DNA of 26,934 nt from a virus. The translations under genes and the position numbers were made by a program. Positions 6,897 to 13,844 of the stretch are shown piece by piece (position 1 is the first letter of the stretch; every line of letters starts with the position of its first letter). The notes under the pieces are model-generated. The model searched no databases. It saw nothing but the letters and a program-made list of their open reading frames with translations, and was not told the DNA's origin. The DNA is taken from positions 1 to 26,934 of IMG/VR virus record IMGVR_UViG_3300044301_004622; one strand, 5' to 3'.

Positions 6897-8225
6897 ATGA
6901 AGTTGAATGAAAAAAAATTGACTAAGGCTGAACTTGATAAAAGAGAAGACATCATCATGAAGATGAAAAAAAACAAACGTTCTCTTGTTAATAAGTATGG
7001 TAAAGATGCCGAAGCAGTAATGTATGGTAGAGCAACTAATATAGCAAAAAAACAAGTAGAAAATATGAAATCAGATAGACTTAGTGAATTAATTAGAGAA
7101 AAATTAAAAAATCCCAAAAAAGCAGATCTAAATAAAGACGGTAAATTATCAGATTATGAAAAAACTAGAGGAGCTGCTATTGAAAAAAATCTTGATGAAA
7201 AAGTAGTCAAAGGTCAAGATGGAAAAAAATACAAAAAACATGATGTTTCTAAATTAGAAGAAATGGATCCTGTTTCTTGGGATTTAAAAAATGGGATATC
7301 AGCACAATGGGCACCAGATAAAGTAGGACATACAGCAGATGGAGATCTTAGAGATGATCCTTCTGATGGTTATGATACAAGTCATACAAATACATTAAAA
7401 GAAACTTTAGATGATGATGTTTGGATGAAAGTAGATGCTTTAAAAAATAATATAAGGAGAGAGGAATTAATTGATGTTATGGTTAGATCAATGTCTACTG
7501 ATGATGCTAATTTATATATTGATGCTATAATAAGAGATTATGGAATTGATTTAGAAGATGCTAGAGATGATTATTATAATAAAGTAGGAATAAAAGAAGC
7601 AGTTAGATTTAAGGATAGACCTTATGATTTTCAACTTAATTCTATTGCTCAAGAAAAATATGGAGCTAATTTTAATATGTTAGGTGATACTGAACAAGAT
7701 ATAGTTCGTGATATGGTTGAAAGAGAATTGGATATAGAGGATGATTTAGATAATTTAAATGAAGGTCATAAAGGTAAAGTTGATTATGAAGGTAAAATGG
7801 CTCGAAGACAATTAGCTAGAATAGCTAAATATGCCCAACATTTATTCCATATGTTAGATAATAAAGATCAATTAGAAAGTTGGGTCCAAGCTAAATTAAC
7901 AAAAGCATCAGATTATATGGGTTCTGTTAAACATTATTTAGAGGGTGAAGCATTAACATCTGCACCTCCTATTATAAATGAAGAGGAACCTGTTAAAGAT
8001 ATAGAAGGAAGAGCTTTAAATATTGGGGATGTAGTTAGATGTCCTAATAATAATGAATATCAATGTATGTATTCATACTCAGATGGTTTACCATTTTTAT
8101 CACCATGGGATGGTAAAAAACCTGATTTAATGAAAAAAATATACTTTAAAGACAAACCAGATATTGCTAAAAGATTAGAAAAAATTAAAGGATTTTCAGA
8201 TACTAAAGGTGGATTTATTAAATAA
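6897..8225 (+). CDS. Modular conserved phage protein with an EF-hand-like loop
   Basis: I take the ATG at 6897, just after the upstream stop (442 residues), rather than the in-frame ATG at 6849 inside the previous gene. Modules: residues 5-52 have the pattern LTKAELDKRE...YGKDAEAVMYGRAT, a module I recognise as common in T4-like phages; residues 77-88 (DLNKDGKLSDYE) match a calcium-binding EF-hand loop at D77, N79, D81, L84 and E88; 236-285 and 291-350 (GKMARRQLARIAKYAQ...SDYMGSVKHYLEG) are helical modules; and 365-442 is a small beta-type domain (IGDVVRC). Candidate (L/I)xE cut sites sit between modules at IKE234|A, LNE289|G and INE362|E. No enzymatic motif is seen. Probably a structural or capsid-internal protein; the function is not known. 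Confidence 0.65.
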   Translation: MKLNEKKLTKAELDKREDIIMKMKKNKRSLVNKYGKDAEAVMYGRATNIAKKQVENMKSDRLSELIREKLKNPKKADLNKDGKLSDYEKTRGAAIEKNLDEKVVKGQDGKKYKKHDVSKLEEMDPVSWDLKNGISAQWAPDKVGHTADGDLRDDPSDGYDTSHTNTLKETLDDDVWMKVDALKNNIRREELIDVMVRSMSTDDANLYIDAIIRDYGIDLEDARDDYYNKVGIKEAVRFKDRPYDFQLNSIAQEKYGANFNMLGDTEQDIVRDMVERELDIEDDLDNLNEGHKGKVDYEGKMARRQLARIAKYAQHLFHMLDNKDQLESWVQAKLTKASDYMGSVKHYLEGEALTSAPPIINEEEPVKDIEGRALNIGDVVRCPNNNEYQCMYSYSDGLPFLSPWDGKKPDLMKKIYFKDKPDIAKRLEKIKGFSDTKGGFIK

Positions 8226-8227
8226 AA

Positions 8228-8683
8228 ATGAACAAACAAGAATTCAAAGAGAAAATACGCTTGTTAATCAAACAAGTTTACTCTAACAGATCTAAAGCTG
8301 AAGAAGCTGCTGTAGAGTATGATGAATTGACCAAATTCCCTGAATTAAAAAAAGTAATTATAGACTTATTATCATATCAATTTGATAATTTTTTATCATC
8401 TATTGATTGGGTAGCTCCTCGTCCTACTACTTTTCGTATTAACTTAAAAAATAATGAATTCTTTTATTTAATTTATAATGGTAGAAGTTGGATAGCTCAA
8501 GTAGAAGGTAAAAGTTATTATTTATTAAATTTACCTGAAGAAGAGCAAGCTGCTATGGCTGTAGCTAGAATATTAAGGTATGGTTCACCTGAAACCGAAG
8601 AAGAAGGAGGAGAAGAAGGTGGTGAAGGTGGTGAAGAAGAAGTAGATGTAGAAGTTGATACTGAAGAAACTGAAGAGGTATGA
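8228..8683 (+). CDS. Conserved hypothetical protein with acidic Gly/Glu tail
   Basis: This is a 151-residue protein. Residues 1-115 look like a folded alpha/beta domain (FPELKKVIIDLLSYQFDNF, WVAPRPTTFRINLKNNEFF, IAQVEGKSYYLLNLPEEE), a type I associate with conserved proteins of T4-like phages but cannot name. Residues 120-151 are a low-complexity acidic tail with EEGGEEGGEGG followed by VDVEVDTEETEE. The VD alternation recurs in the scaffold and in the protein at 5981, which hints at a common partner in the prohead. It starts 3 bases after the previous stop, behind an A-rich leader without a Shine-Dalgarno sequence. Its stop overlaps the next start (GTATGATAG, 8680-8683). Confidence 0.6.
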   Translation: MNKQEFKEKIRLLIKQVYSNRSKAEEAAVEYDELTKFPELKKVIIDLLSYQFDNFLSSIDWVAPRPTTFRINLKNNEFFYLIYNGRSWIAQVEGKSYYLLNLPEEEQAAMAVARILRYGSPETEEEGGEEGGEGGEEEVDVEVDTEETEEV

Positions 8684-9792
8684 TAGATCCTATTATTACA
8701 TTTTTAAGTAAAGTAGCATATAAATTTCCTAAAGGTTATCCTGATATGAATGATCCTAAGGATAAAAAAATGTTATTTGAAATGATAACAGGAATTGTTG
8801 ATGAAAGTAAAGCTGATGATAAAAAAACAGCTATACAAATTATTAAAGATACTTTTAAATTAGATGATGAAGCTTTTAAAGATAAAGGTTTAAATTTTCA
8901 TTTATTAGTTCCAAGACAAGAACGTCAACAATATATTGATGATATAGAAAAATTAGAAGGATTTGAATACAATCCCCAACCATCAGGATTTTCAAGTATA
9001 GGGTATTTAACTTATGGTGATGTTAAAATAGCAGTTAAACCATCAGGAATACAAGGTACAAAATCAGCAGGATTAGAAAATGAAGATATATTTGTAAAAA
9101 ATATAAATAAATTTCTAGAAGATGGTCCTAAAAATATTATTATTACTGATGGAGAAAGATCAATTGAATTCCCAGATGTTACAGAAGTAAAAGGATCTGG
9201 TACAGCAACAGGAAATTATTCTAAATCAGATGCTAATTTTTATAGAGGTGATAAAGATTTAGGAGGAGTATCATTAAAAAAAACAAACGCTATTTATTGG
9301 GAATCTGCTGATGTAAGATTTAAAGAAGAAGTTATGAATTTATTAGATGCTATAATAAATGGTAAACTTGGAGATGAAATTTCATATAAACCTTTAATTG
9401 ATAAAAGAGGAAATGAAGATCCTACAATTATAAGAATGTGGAATAAAGTAACAGACGAAAAAATTCCAGGTATTGTAGTAACAGATCTACCAGAAATAGA
9501 TACTTATCAAGCTATATTTGGTAATGACCAAGTCCCGGTTGCAATGGGTACATGGAAAGAAAGTGATTTTTCAATACAAGGAGATGATTTAATTATTGAA
9601 GCATCTAAAGTATATGAAGATATTGATGATGTAGAAGAAGATGGAGCTATGCCTGTGTTAAATATACGACATGATATGACTAAAAGGAATACAAGAGGTT
9701 TAAGAGCTTTACTCCAAACAGAAAAATCAATATATAAAGATGGAAAATTAAAAGGAAAGAATATTAATTTACCATATGACTCTTTTAATTAA
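8680..9792 (+). CDS. Probable PD-(D/E)XK-type endonuclease-like protein
   Basis: This is a 370-residue protein. The centre has features of the restriction-endonuclease fold: AGLENEDIFVKNINKFL (130-146) with candidate E135, SKSDANFY (181-188) with candidate D184, and GVSLKKTNA (196-204) with K200 in an SLK strand. The order E, then D, then a hydrophobic SLKK strand, is the usual pattern. The first 120 residues form a separate domain with GFSSIGYLTYGDVKIAVKP. The last part (TDLPEIDTYQAIFGNDQ, 268-284, and the end) has no recognised motif. It overlaps the upstream gene by four bases and ends 11 bases before the next ATG. DNA processing or attack on host DNA would fit a phage, but the activity is not shown; the nuclease call is moderate. 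Confidence 0.5.
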   Translation: MIDPIITFLSKVAYKFPKGYPDMNDPKDKKMLFEMITGIVDESKADDKKTAIQIIKDTFKLDDEAFKDKGLNFHLLVPRQERQQYIDDIEKLEGFEYNPQPSGFSSIGYLTYGDVKIAVKPSGIQGTKSAGLENEDIFVKNINKFLEDGPKNIIITDGERSIEFPDVTEVKGSGTATGNYSKSDANFYRGDKDLGGVSLKKTNAIYWESADVRFKEEVMNLLDAIINGKLGDEISYKPLIDKRGNEDPTIIRMWNKVTDEKIPGIVVTDLPEIDTYQAIFGNDQVPVAMGTWKESDFSIQGDDLIIEASKVYEDIDDVEEDGAMPVLNIRHDMTKRNTRGLRALLQTEKSIYKDGKLKGKNINLPYDSFN

Positions 9793-9803
9793 TATGTATA
9801 ACC

Positions 9804-10973
9804 ATGAATAGATTACGTAAATTAATAATAGAAGCATTACAAACCCCAAAGAAAAAAGATTGTAATTGTGGGTGTGGTGGTTGTTCTTCTAAACGTATTG
9901 GTCCCATATTAAATGAAAATATGGTTTTTAATACTCCATTGTCTAATAATTTAAAACATTATATAGACAATAATATACCATTAAATAGACGTTTAGATGG
10001 TATGAAAAACAATGAATATAATAAAATCATAACAGAAGCTAGATCATTATACTCTCGTTTAGTTTTAAATGTTAATGATAAAAAAGATAAAAAAATATTA
10101 GAAAGTAAGTTATTAAAAGAAGATAGATTCATTGTCATGTACAGACGAAAAGATTCTGAAGCTTTAAAGAAAAAAGGATTTGATCCTGAATACCCAGCAT
10201 TTGCTCCAGAAGCGGTTAAAAAAGGGGGATGGAATAAAGGGAAAGAATTTATGGTATCTTATGGTGATTATGAAACACCCAGAGATAGAGCAAAAGCTCA
10301 TGCAGAAAAAAATACAAAAGAAGATGGTGAAACCTTTGAATATGGTGTTCATCTTCAAAGAGATAGAACAAGATTTGAAGAAAAAATCAATTTAGGAAAT
10401 GCAAAAGAAATGTTTATGCCTGTACAAGGAGGACAAAAAACATTTCATAAAGAAATGTCTAAAATGTTTGAAGATTCTAAAGAAGATTATTCTAAATATT
10501 ATGACGAATTTAAAGAAGTATTTCGTGATATTTTAGATAAATTAAATGACATAGATACTAGTATTGATTTTGTAGCAGCAGGAATAACAGGAGCTGACCC
10601 TATAGATATAGACATTAATCAGAAAACTATGGGTAGATTTGCGGGTGTTAAAAATGTAAAAGAAAATATTCAAAATATGCTAAATGAAGGATGGCCAACT
10701 GGACTTTTATCGTTATTAGGATTAGCTTTAATGGCATGGAGTAGTAAAAATAATGTTTCTGTTGAAACACCATCTGACGAAGAATTTGAATTTCAAGATA
10801 AAGATTGGAATAAAGCTGATGAAAAAACAAGATCTGAATTATTATCTAAATTATATAAAACAGCAGGTTCAAATGTAAAAAATACTGATGTTAAAGTAAA
10901 AATGACATGGGATGAATTAATACCAGTAGTTGGAAAAGAATTAGGTGATAAAATTTATACTTTTAATAAATAA
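9804..10973 (+). CDS. Modular protein with Cys cluster, possible capsid-targeting peptide and late hydrophobic helix
   Basis: This is a 389-residue protein I do not recognise as a whole. Residues 1-10, MNRLRKLIIE, followed by Ala, match the length and end of T4 capsid-targeting peptides. A metal-binding-like cluster CNCGCGGC is at 20-27. Further (L/I)xE sites fall at ILNE38|N, ITE78|A, LKE106|D and LNE295|G, apparently between segments. Residues 107-205 form a basic alpha/beta-like region (FMVSYGDYETPRDRAKAHAEKN). Residues 299-312 (TGLLSLLGLALMAW) form one hydrophobic helix directly after LNE295|G, so a cut there would free a membrane-active C-terminal piece. It starts 11 bases after the previous stop without a Shine-Dalgarno sequence. 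The 20-residue Cys-rich peptide follows 4 bases after the stop. Processing is inference. Confidence 0.6.
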   Translation: MNRLRKLIIEALQTPKKKDCNCGCGGCSSKRIGPILNENMVFNTPLSNNLKHYIDNNIPLNRRLDGMKNNEYNKIITEARSLYSRLVLNVNDKKDKKILESKLLKEDRFIVMYRRKDSEALKKKGFDPEYPAFAPEAVKKGGWNKGKEFMVSYGDYETPRDRAKAHAEKNTKEDGETFEYGVHLQRDRTRFEEKINLGNAKEMFMPVQGGQKTFHKEMSKMFEDSKEDYSKYYDEFKEVFRDILDKLNDIDTSIDFVAAGITGADPIDIDINQKTMGRFAGVKNVKENIQNMLNEGWPTGLLSLLGLALMAWSSKNNVSVETPSDEEFEFQDKDWNKADEKTRSELLSKLYKTAGSNVKNTDVKVKMTWDELIPVVGKELGDKIYTFNK

Positions 10974-10977
10974 AAAT
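10966..10977 (+). promoter_or_regulatory. ATAAATAAAAAT box before the Cys-rich peptide
   Basis: These 12 bases are identical to the 3' part of the late-promoter-like box before the genes at 5981, 13408 and 26695, and the ATG at 10978 follows directly. The 5' part (TTTTA in place of ATATTT) does not match, and the bases overlap the end of the upstream coding region. It could be a promoter, a translation-start context, or chance. Confidence 0.3.
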
Positions 10978-11040
10978 ATGTGTAATTGTCAAAAATGTAA
11001 ATGTGGAACAAGTTGCGAATGCACTTGTTGTAATTGTTAA
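10978..11040 (+). CDS. 20-residue Cys-rich metallothionein-like peptide
   Basis: A short frame encodes MCNCQKCKCGTSCECTCCNC. Nine of 20 residues are Cys, arranged as C-x-C (2-4, 7-9, 13-15, 15-17, 18-20) and CC (17-18). No aromatic or aliphatic residue occurs apart from the initial Met. This is the composition of small fungal-type copper metallothioneins, known to bind Cu(I) or Zn/Cd through clusters of thiolates. The start is directly preceded by the ATAAATAAAAAT box, and a strong hairpin plus T-run follows, so it would be the last gene of its unit. The upstream protein has a similar CNCGCGGC cluster near its N-terminus. Such a Cys-dense frame in an AT-rich genome is unlikely by chance. Metal binding is inferred from sequence only. 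Confidence 0.6.
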   Translation: MCNCQKCKCGTSCECTCCNC

Positions 11041-11046
11041 TATATA

Positions 11047-11065
11047 GTTCGATTCATAGCCGAAC
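11047..11065 (+). other. Small hairpin GTTCG...CGAAC after the Cys-rich peptide
   Basis: GTTCG (11047-11051) and CGAAC (11061-11065) can pair in a 5-bp stem with a 9-base loop (ATTCATAGC). It lies just 3' of the stop of the Cys-rich peptide and 5' of the main terminator. It may protect the mRNA end. It resembles a tRNA T-arm, but no tRNA surrounds it. Confidence 0.3.
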
Positions 11066-11081
11066 GATTTAAATTTTTTTT

Positions 11082-11122
11082 AGAGAGCTGTGGCCTCATT
11101 TTGGAGACCCAGCTCTCTTTTT
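11082..11122 (+). terminator. Rho-independent terminator
   Basis: AGAGAGCTG (11082-11090) pairs perfectly with CAGCTCTCT (11110-11118). The inner arm GG-CTC / GAG-CC (11092-11097 with 11104-11109) extends the stem past a bulged T and one C-A mismatch. A T-run at 11118-11122 follows. It separates the capsid-protein-like region from the FAD enzyme. Confidence 0.75.
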
Positions 11123-11150
11123 GTATGTTTAATAATAAAATAAATTAGAA

Positions 11151-12605
11151 ATGACTAAAGTAGTAATTGTAGGAGCAGGAGTAGCAGGAATTAATGCTGC
11201 TACTAAATTAGTAGATAATAACTTTGAAGGAAAAATAACAATTATTGATATGGGTAAAGATCCATATAATAGATTACCTGAAGAAGTAATGACAGGTATG
11301 TTAGGTGCTGGTGGTTGGTCTGATGGTAAATTAACATATCATACTTCAATAGGAGGACATTTATCAAAATATTGTGGAGAAGAAAAAGCAATGGAATTAA
11401 TGGATCAAGTTATTAATAATTTTAAAAGATTTCATCCTAAACCAGAAGAAGTACAATGTTCTAATCCAGTAGCAGAACCTGATTTTATTAAACCTTATTT
11501 TGGTTTAAGATTATTCCCTGTATGGCATGTTGGGACTGATTATTTACATGAAATAGGTAAAAATTGGTATAATTATTTGGTAGATAATGGTGTAGAATTT
11601 ATTTGGGAAACTAAAGTTGGGGATATTGATTTTGATAATCAAGAAGTATATTGTGGTTTAGGTTCTAAACATGAACTTAGTTTTAAATATGATAAACTTA
11701 TATTTGGTGTAGGTAAATCAGGAATTGACTTCGGAAAACAATTAGCTGAAAATTATAAACTACCAACAGAAGCAAAACCTGTACAAATAGGTGTTCGATT
11801 TGAAGCACCACAAAAACACTTCCAAAAATTAATTGATGTTAGTTATGATTTTAAATTATATAGAAAATTTGATGATGAAGGTGTATCATTAAGATCATTT
11901 TGTACTAATAATAATGCTGCTTATGTTGCATTAGAAGAAACATATGGGGATTATAGTTACAATGGTCATGCTAAAAAAGATCCTAAATATAAAAATGATA
12001 TGACTAATTTTGGTATTTTAATGGAAATTAGAGGTATTAAAAATCCATTTACTTGGTCTAGAGAATTAGTTGATAAAGTAAATAAAGTATCAATTGTACA
12101 AGGAGAAGGATATAGCGGAGGTAGAGCTATTGGTAGATTTGCAGCAAAATATAAAGCAGGATTATATTATAGTCCTATAGGAAAAGATAAATCAAAAACA
12201 TCAGAAGGTGATTGGGTAAAAGCTCATTATATTGGTGAAGATAGTTTGGAAGATGTTAGAGATGCTTTTAAAGGTTATTTTAAATATATAGAAGATTTCA
12301 TTAATGATATGAAAAAAGTATTTCCTACATTAAAAGATGATTGGGGAATCTATATTCCTGAGGTAAAATATTTATCTCCTGAACCTTTAGTAAATTATAA
12401 AGACTTATCACTTACAGAATTTTCAAATGTACATTTTGTAGGTGATGCCTTAAGTGCAAGAGGTATTACAGTATCGGGTGCACAAGGAACTTACGTAGCT
12501 GAAAGTTTAATCAAAAACCAAAAAGAATGCCAAGAAAAAAAATCGTTACCGAACCACTTATTAAAGAACGAATCCTTAAAAAGAGAGAAAAAGATGGAAG
12601 TTTAA
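11151..12605 (+). CDS. FAD-dependent dehydrogenase (COG2509-like)
   Basis: This is a 484-residue flavoprotein. The N-terminus VVIVGAGVAGINAA has the dinucleotide-binding GxGxxG (8-13), and D33 ends the second strand (ITIID). LGAGGWSDGKLTYHTSIGG (51-69) matches the GGAGxxSDGKL region I associate with uncharacterised FAD-dependent dehydrogenases of the COG2509/YhiN-like group. FGVGKSGID is the returning strand, and FVGDALSARGITVSGAQGTY near residue 450 is the C-terminal FAD-binding element. The substrate is unknown. The gene follows a terminator and has an A-rich leader without a Shine-Dalgarno sequence. No targeting-like peptide is present, so it probably acts in the infected cell as an auxiliary metabolic enzyme. 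Its last 26 codons overlap the next gene in another frame. Confidence 0.8.
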   Translation: MTKVVIVGAGVAGINAATKLVDNNFEGKITIIDMGKDPYNRLPEEVMTGMLGAGGWSDGKLTYHTSIGGHLSKYCGEEKAMELMDQVINNFKRFHPKPEEVQCSNPVAEPDFIKPYFGLRLFPVWHVGTDYLHEIGKNWYNYLVDNGVEFIWETKVGDIDFDNQEVYCGLGSKHELSFKYDKLIFGVGKSGIDFGKQLAENYKLPTEAKPVQIGVRFEAPQKHFQKLIDVSYDFKLYRKFDDEGVSLRSFCTNNNAAYVALEETYGDYSYNGHAKKDPKYKNDMTNFGILMEIRGIKNPFTWSRELVDKVNKVSIVQGEGYSGGRAIGRFAAKYKAGLYYSPIGKDKSKTSEGDWVKAHYIGEDSLEDVRDAFKGYFKYIEDFINDMKKVFPTLKDDWGIYIPEVKYLSPEPLVNYKDLSLTEFSNVHFVGDALSARGITVSGAQGTYVAESLIKNQKECQEKKSLPNHLLKNESLKREKKMEV

Positions 12606-12808
12606 CTGAAATACATACTTTACAAATTAAAGATGAATTTAAAATTCACAATTTTGAAGGACCTGCTATAATTAATAAAGAACAAAAAGTAAAAGAATAT
12701 TACTTAAATGGAATAAAATACCCAATAGAAGTATGGAAAGAAATACGAAAAGGTAGAGAAGGTTTACCTTGGTACAAAAATCCTGCAATGAAAGGAGCTA
12801 GACATTAA
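12527..12808 (+). CDS. Small basic conserved hypothetical protein
   Basis: This is a 93-residue protein starting MPRKKIVTEPLIKERILKKR. The start lies 79 bases inside the FAD gene, and no later ATG exists before codon 88, so the overlap is probably real unless a non-ATG start is used. The C-terminal half has the pattern EYYLNGIKYPIEVWKE then GLPWYKNPAMKGA. I recall the former as a short beta-hairpin motif in phage hypothetical proteins. No enzymatic residues are seen, and the function is unknown. Because the last residues of the FAD protein (Lys/Glu-rich) are outside its fold, the overlap costs little. Confidence 0.6.
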   Translation: MPRKKIVTEPLIKERILKKREKDGSLTEIHTLQIKDEFKIHNFEGPAIINKEQKVKEYYLNGIKYPIEVWKEIRKGREGLPWYKNPAMKGARH

Positions 12809-12856
12809 ATTAGGTTTTATTAAAAAAATTTTTTATATTATTAAAAAAATACAATT

Positions 12857-13387
12857 ATGAAAATAGGTTTATGTGGAACAATGAGTGTAGGTAAAACTAC
12901 ATTAGTTAATGAATTAAAAAAATTAGATGAATTTAAAGATTATAAATTTGCTACAGAACGTAGTAAATATTTAAGTTCATTAGGAATCCCTTTAAATACA
13001 GATTCAACATTAAAAGGTCAATTAGTATTTGCAGCTGAAAGAGCAGCTGAATTAATGCAAGAAAAAATGATAACAGATAGGACTATTATTGATGTTATGG
13101 CTTTTTGTGAATTATCTAAATCAATGAGTAAAGCTGAAAAACAACATATAAATGGAGTTTTATGGCATCTTATAAAAGAATATGATGTTATATTTCATAT
13201 AACTGATTTATCTGTACCGATGGAAGATAATGGAGTAAGAGAAACAAATGAAGATTATAGATTATCAATTCATCAAAAAATATCTTCTATATTAGGAATG
13301 CATAGGTTAATGCCTGGTAAAGTAGTAGAAATTAAAGGTACTACGGAGGAACGGATAAATAAAATTAAAGAAACAATATTTTCATAA
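12857..13387 (+). CDS. P-loop ATPase/kinase of the AAA_28 (NadR-kinase-like) type
   Basis: This is a 176-residue protein. Walker A GTMSVGKT lies at 7-14; FATERSKYLSSLGIP at 31-45 fits the E-R segment; ITDRTIIDVMAF (72-83) is the DR/D strand; and DNGVRETNEDYRLSIHQKI (124-142) matches the DNGxR...R segment that I associate with AAA_28 proteins, which include the nicotinamide-riboside kinase domain of NadR. The reaction is probably phosphorylation of a nucleoside-like substrate, but specificity cannot be read. The length is normal for a stand-alone kinase. It follows a 48-base AT-rich gap and ends next to the late-promoter-like box at 13388. Whether it works with the nucleotidyltransferase domain at 1129 is open. 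Confidence 0.7.
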   Translation: MKIGLCGTMSVGKTTLVNELKKLDEFKDYKFATERSKYLSSLGIPLNTDSTLKGQLVFAAERAAELMQEKMITDRTIIDVMAFCELSKSMSKAEKQHINGVLWHLIKEYDVIFHITDLSVPMEDNGVRETNEDYRLSIHQKISSILGMHRLMPGKVVEIKGTTEERINKIKETIFS

Positions 13388-13405
13388 TATTTATAAATAA
13401 AAATA
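13388..13405 (+). promoter_or_regulatory. T4-type late promoter candidate (TATAAATA) abutting the start codon
   Basis: TATTTATAAATAAAAATA runs from the last two bases of the stop codon region toward the ATG at 13408. TATAAATA at 13392-13399 is exact. It begins a unit that probably covers the coiled-coil protein, the membrane proteins and the terminase. Confidence 0.6.
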
Positions 13406-13407
13406 TA

Positions 13408-13839
13408 ATGAGACTATCTGAATTAAAAAAAGAAATAAAAAAAGAAATAATTTCAATTTTATCTGAAGTTAATACACAAGAAAAAGCAGCAGCAAAAGCA
13501 TCATCAGATGCAAAAAAGAAACAAAATAAGGATATTTCAAAAAATACAAAAGCATTAGATGCTTATAATGATGAATTAGAAAGAAGCATAGATTTAGAAA
13601 AAGATTTAAGTAAAGCTATGATGAAAGAAGATGAAGATGAACCTACATCATCACAATTAAAAGGAGCATCTAAAGATTCGGTAGCAGTATTAGCACGTAA
13701 ATTACAACAAGTTTCTTCTGAATTAAAATCTACAGCAAATAGATGGAAAAAATCAGAAGGTGATGAAAAAGAAAATTTAAAAAATAGATTATTAACATTA
13801 ACAAAAATAAAAAAAGAGCTTGAATCTATGCTCGAATAA
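13408..13839 (+). CDS. Helical coiled-coil protein with capsid-targeting-like N-terminus
   Basis: This is a 143-residue protein, almost wholly Lys/Glu/Ala/Ser-rich and predicted helical. The N-terminal 20 residues (MRLSELKKEIKKEIISILSE, then Val) form an amphipathic helix ending in LSE, a possible prohead-protease site. Residues 85-143 (SKDSVAVLARKLQQVSSELK ... LTLTKIKKELESML) show heptad spacing. No catalytic motif is present. It is the first gene after an exact TATAAATA box and lies 5 bases before the next gene. It could be an internal head protein, or a small terminase-like protein given its place upstream of the large terminase. T4 gp16 is likewise a small helical protein encoded just before gp17, but two genes intervene here. 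The function is not established. Confidence 0.6.
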   Translation: MRLSELKKEIKKEIISILSEVNTQEKAAAKASSDAKKKQNKDISKNTKALDAYNDELERSIDLEKDLSKAMMKEDEDEPTSSQLKGASKDSVAVLARKLQQVSSELKSTANRWKKSEGDEKENLKNRLLTLTKIKKELESMLE

Positions 13840-13844
13840 TAATT

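Noticed and set aside
8602-8634. GGAGGAGAAGG-type repeats in the 8228 gene, possible internal ribosome site or microsatellite
   Set aside because: They encode an in-frame Glu/Gly tail. No suitably spaced start follows, and the genome rarely uses Shine-Dalgarno sequences.
10180-10395. Alternative + strand frame of 71 codons inside the 9804 gene
   Set aside because: It lies wholly within a longer gene and has a Lys/Gln-rich composition typical of shifted frames.
11047-11065. GTTCGATTC resembles the T-arm of a tRNA
   Set aside because: No acceptor, D or anticodon stem can be built around it. It is better seen as a small hairpin before the terminator.
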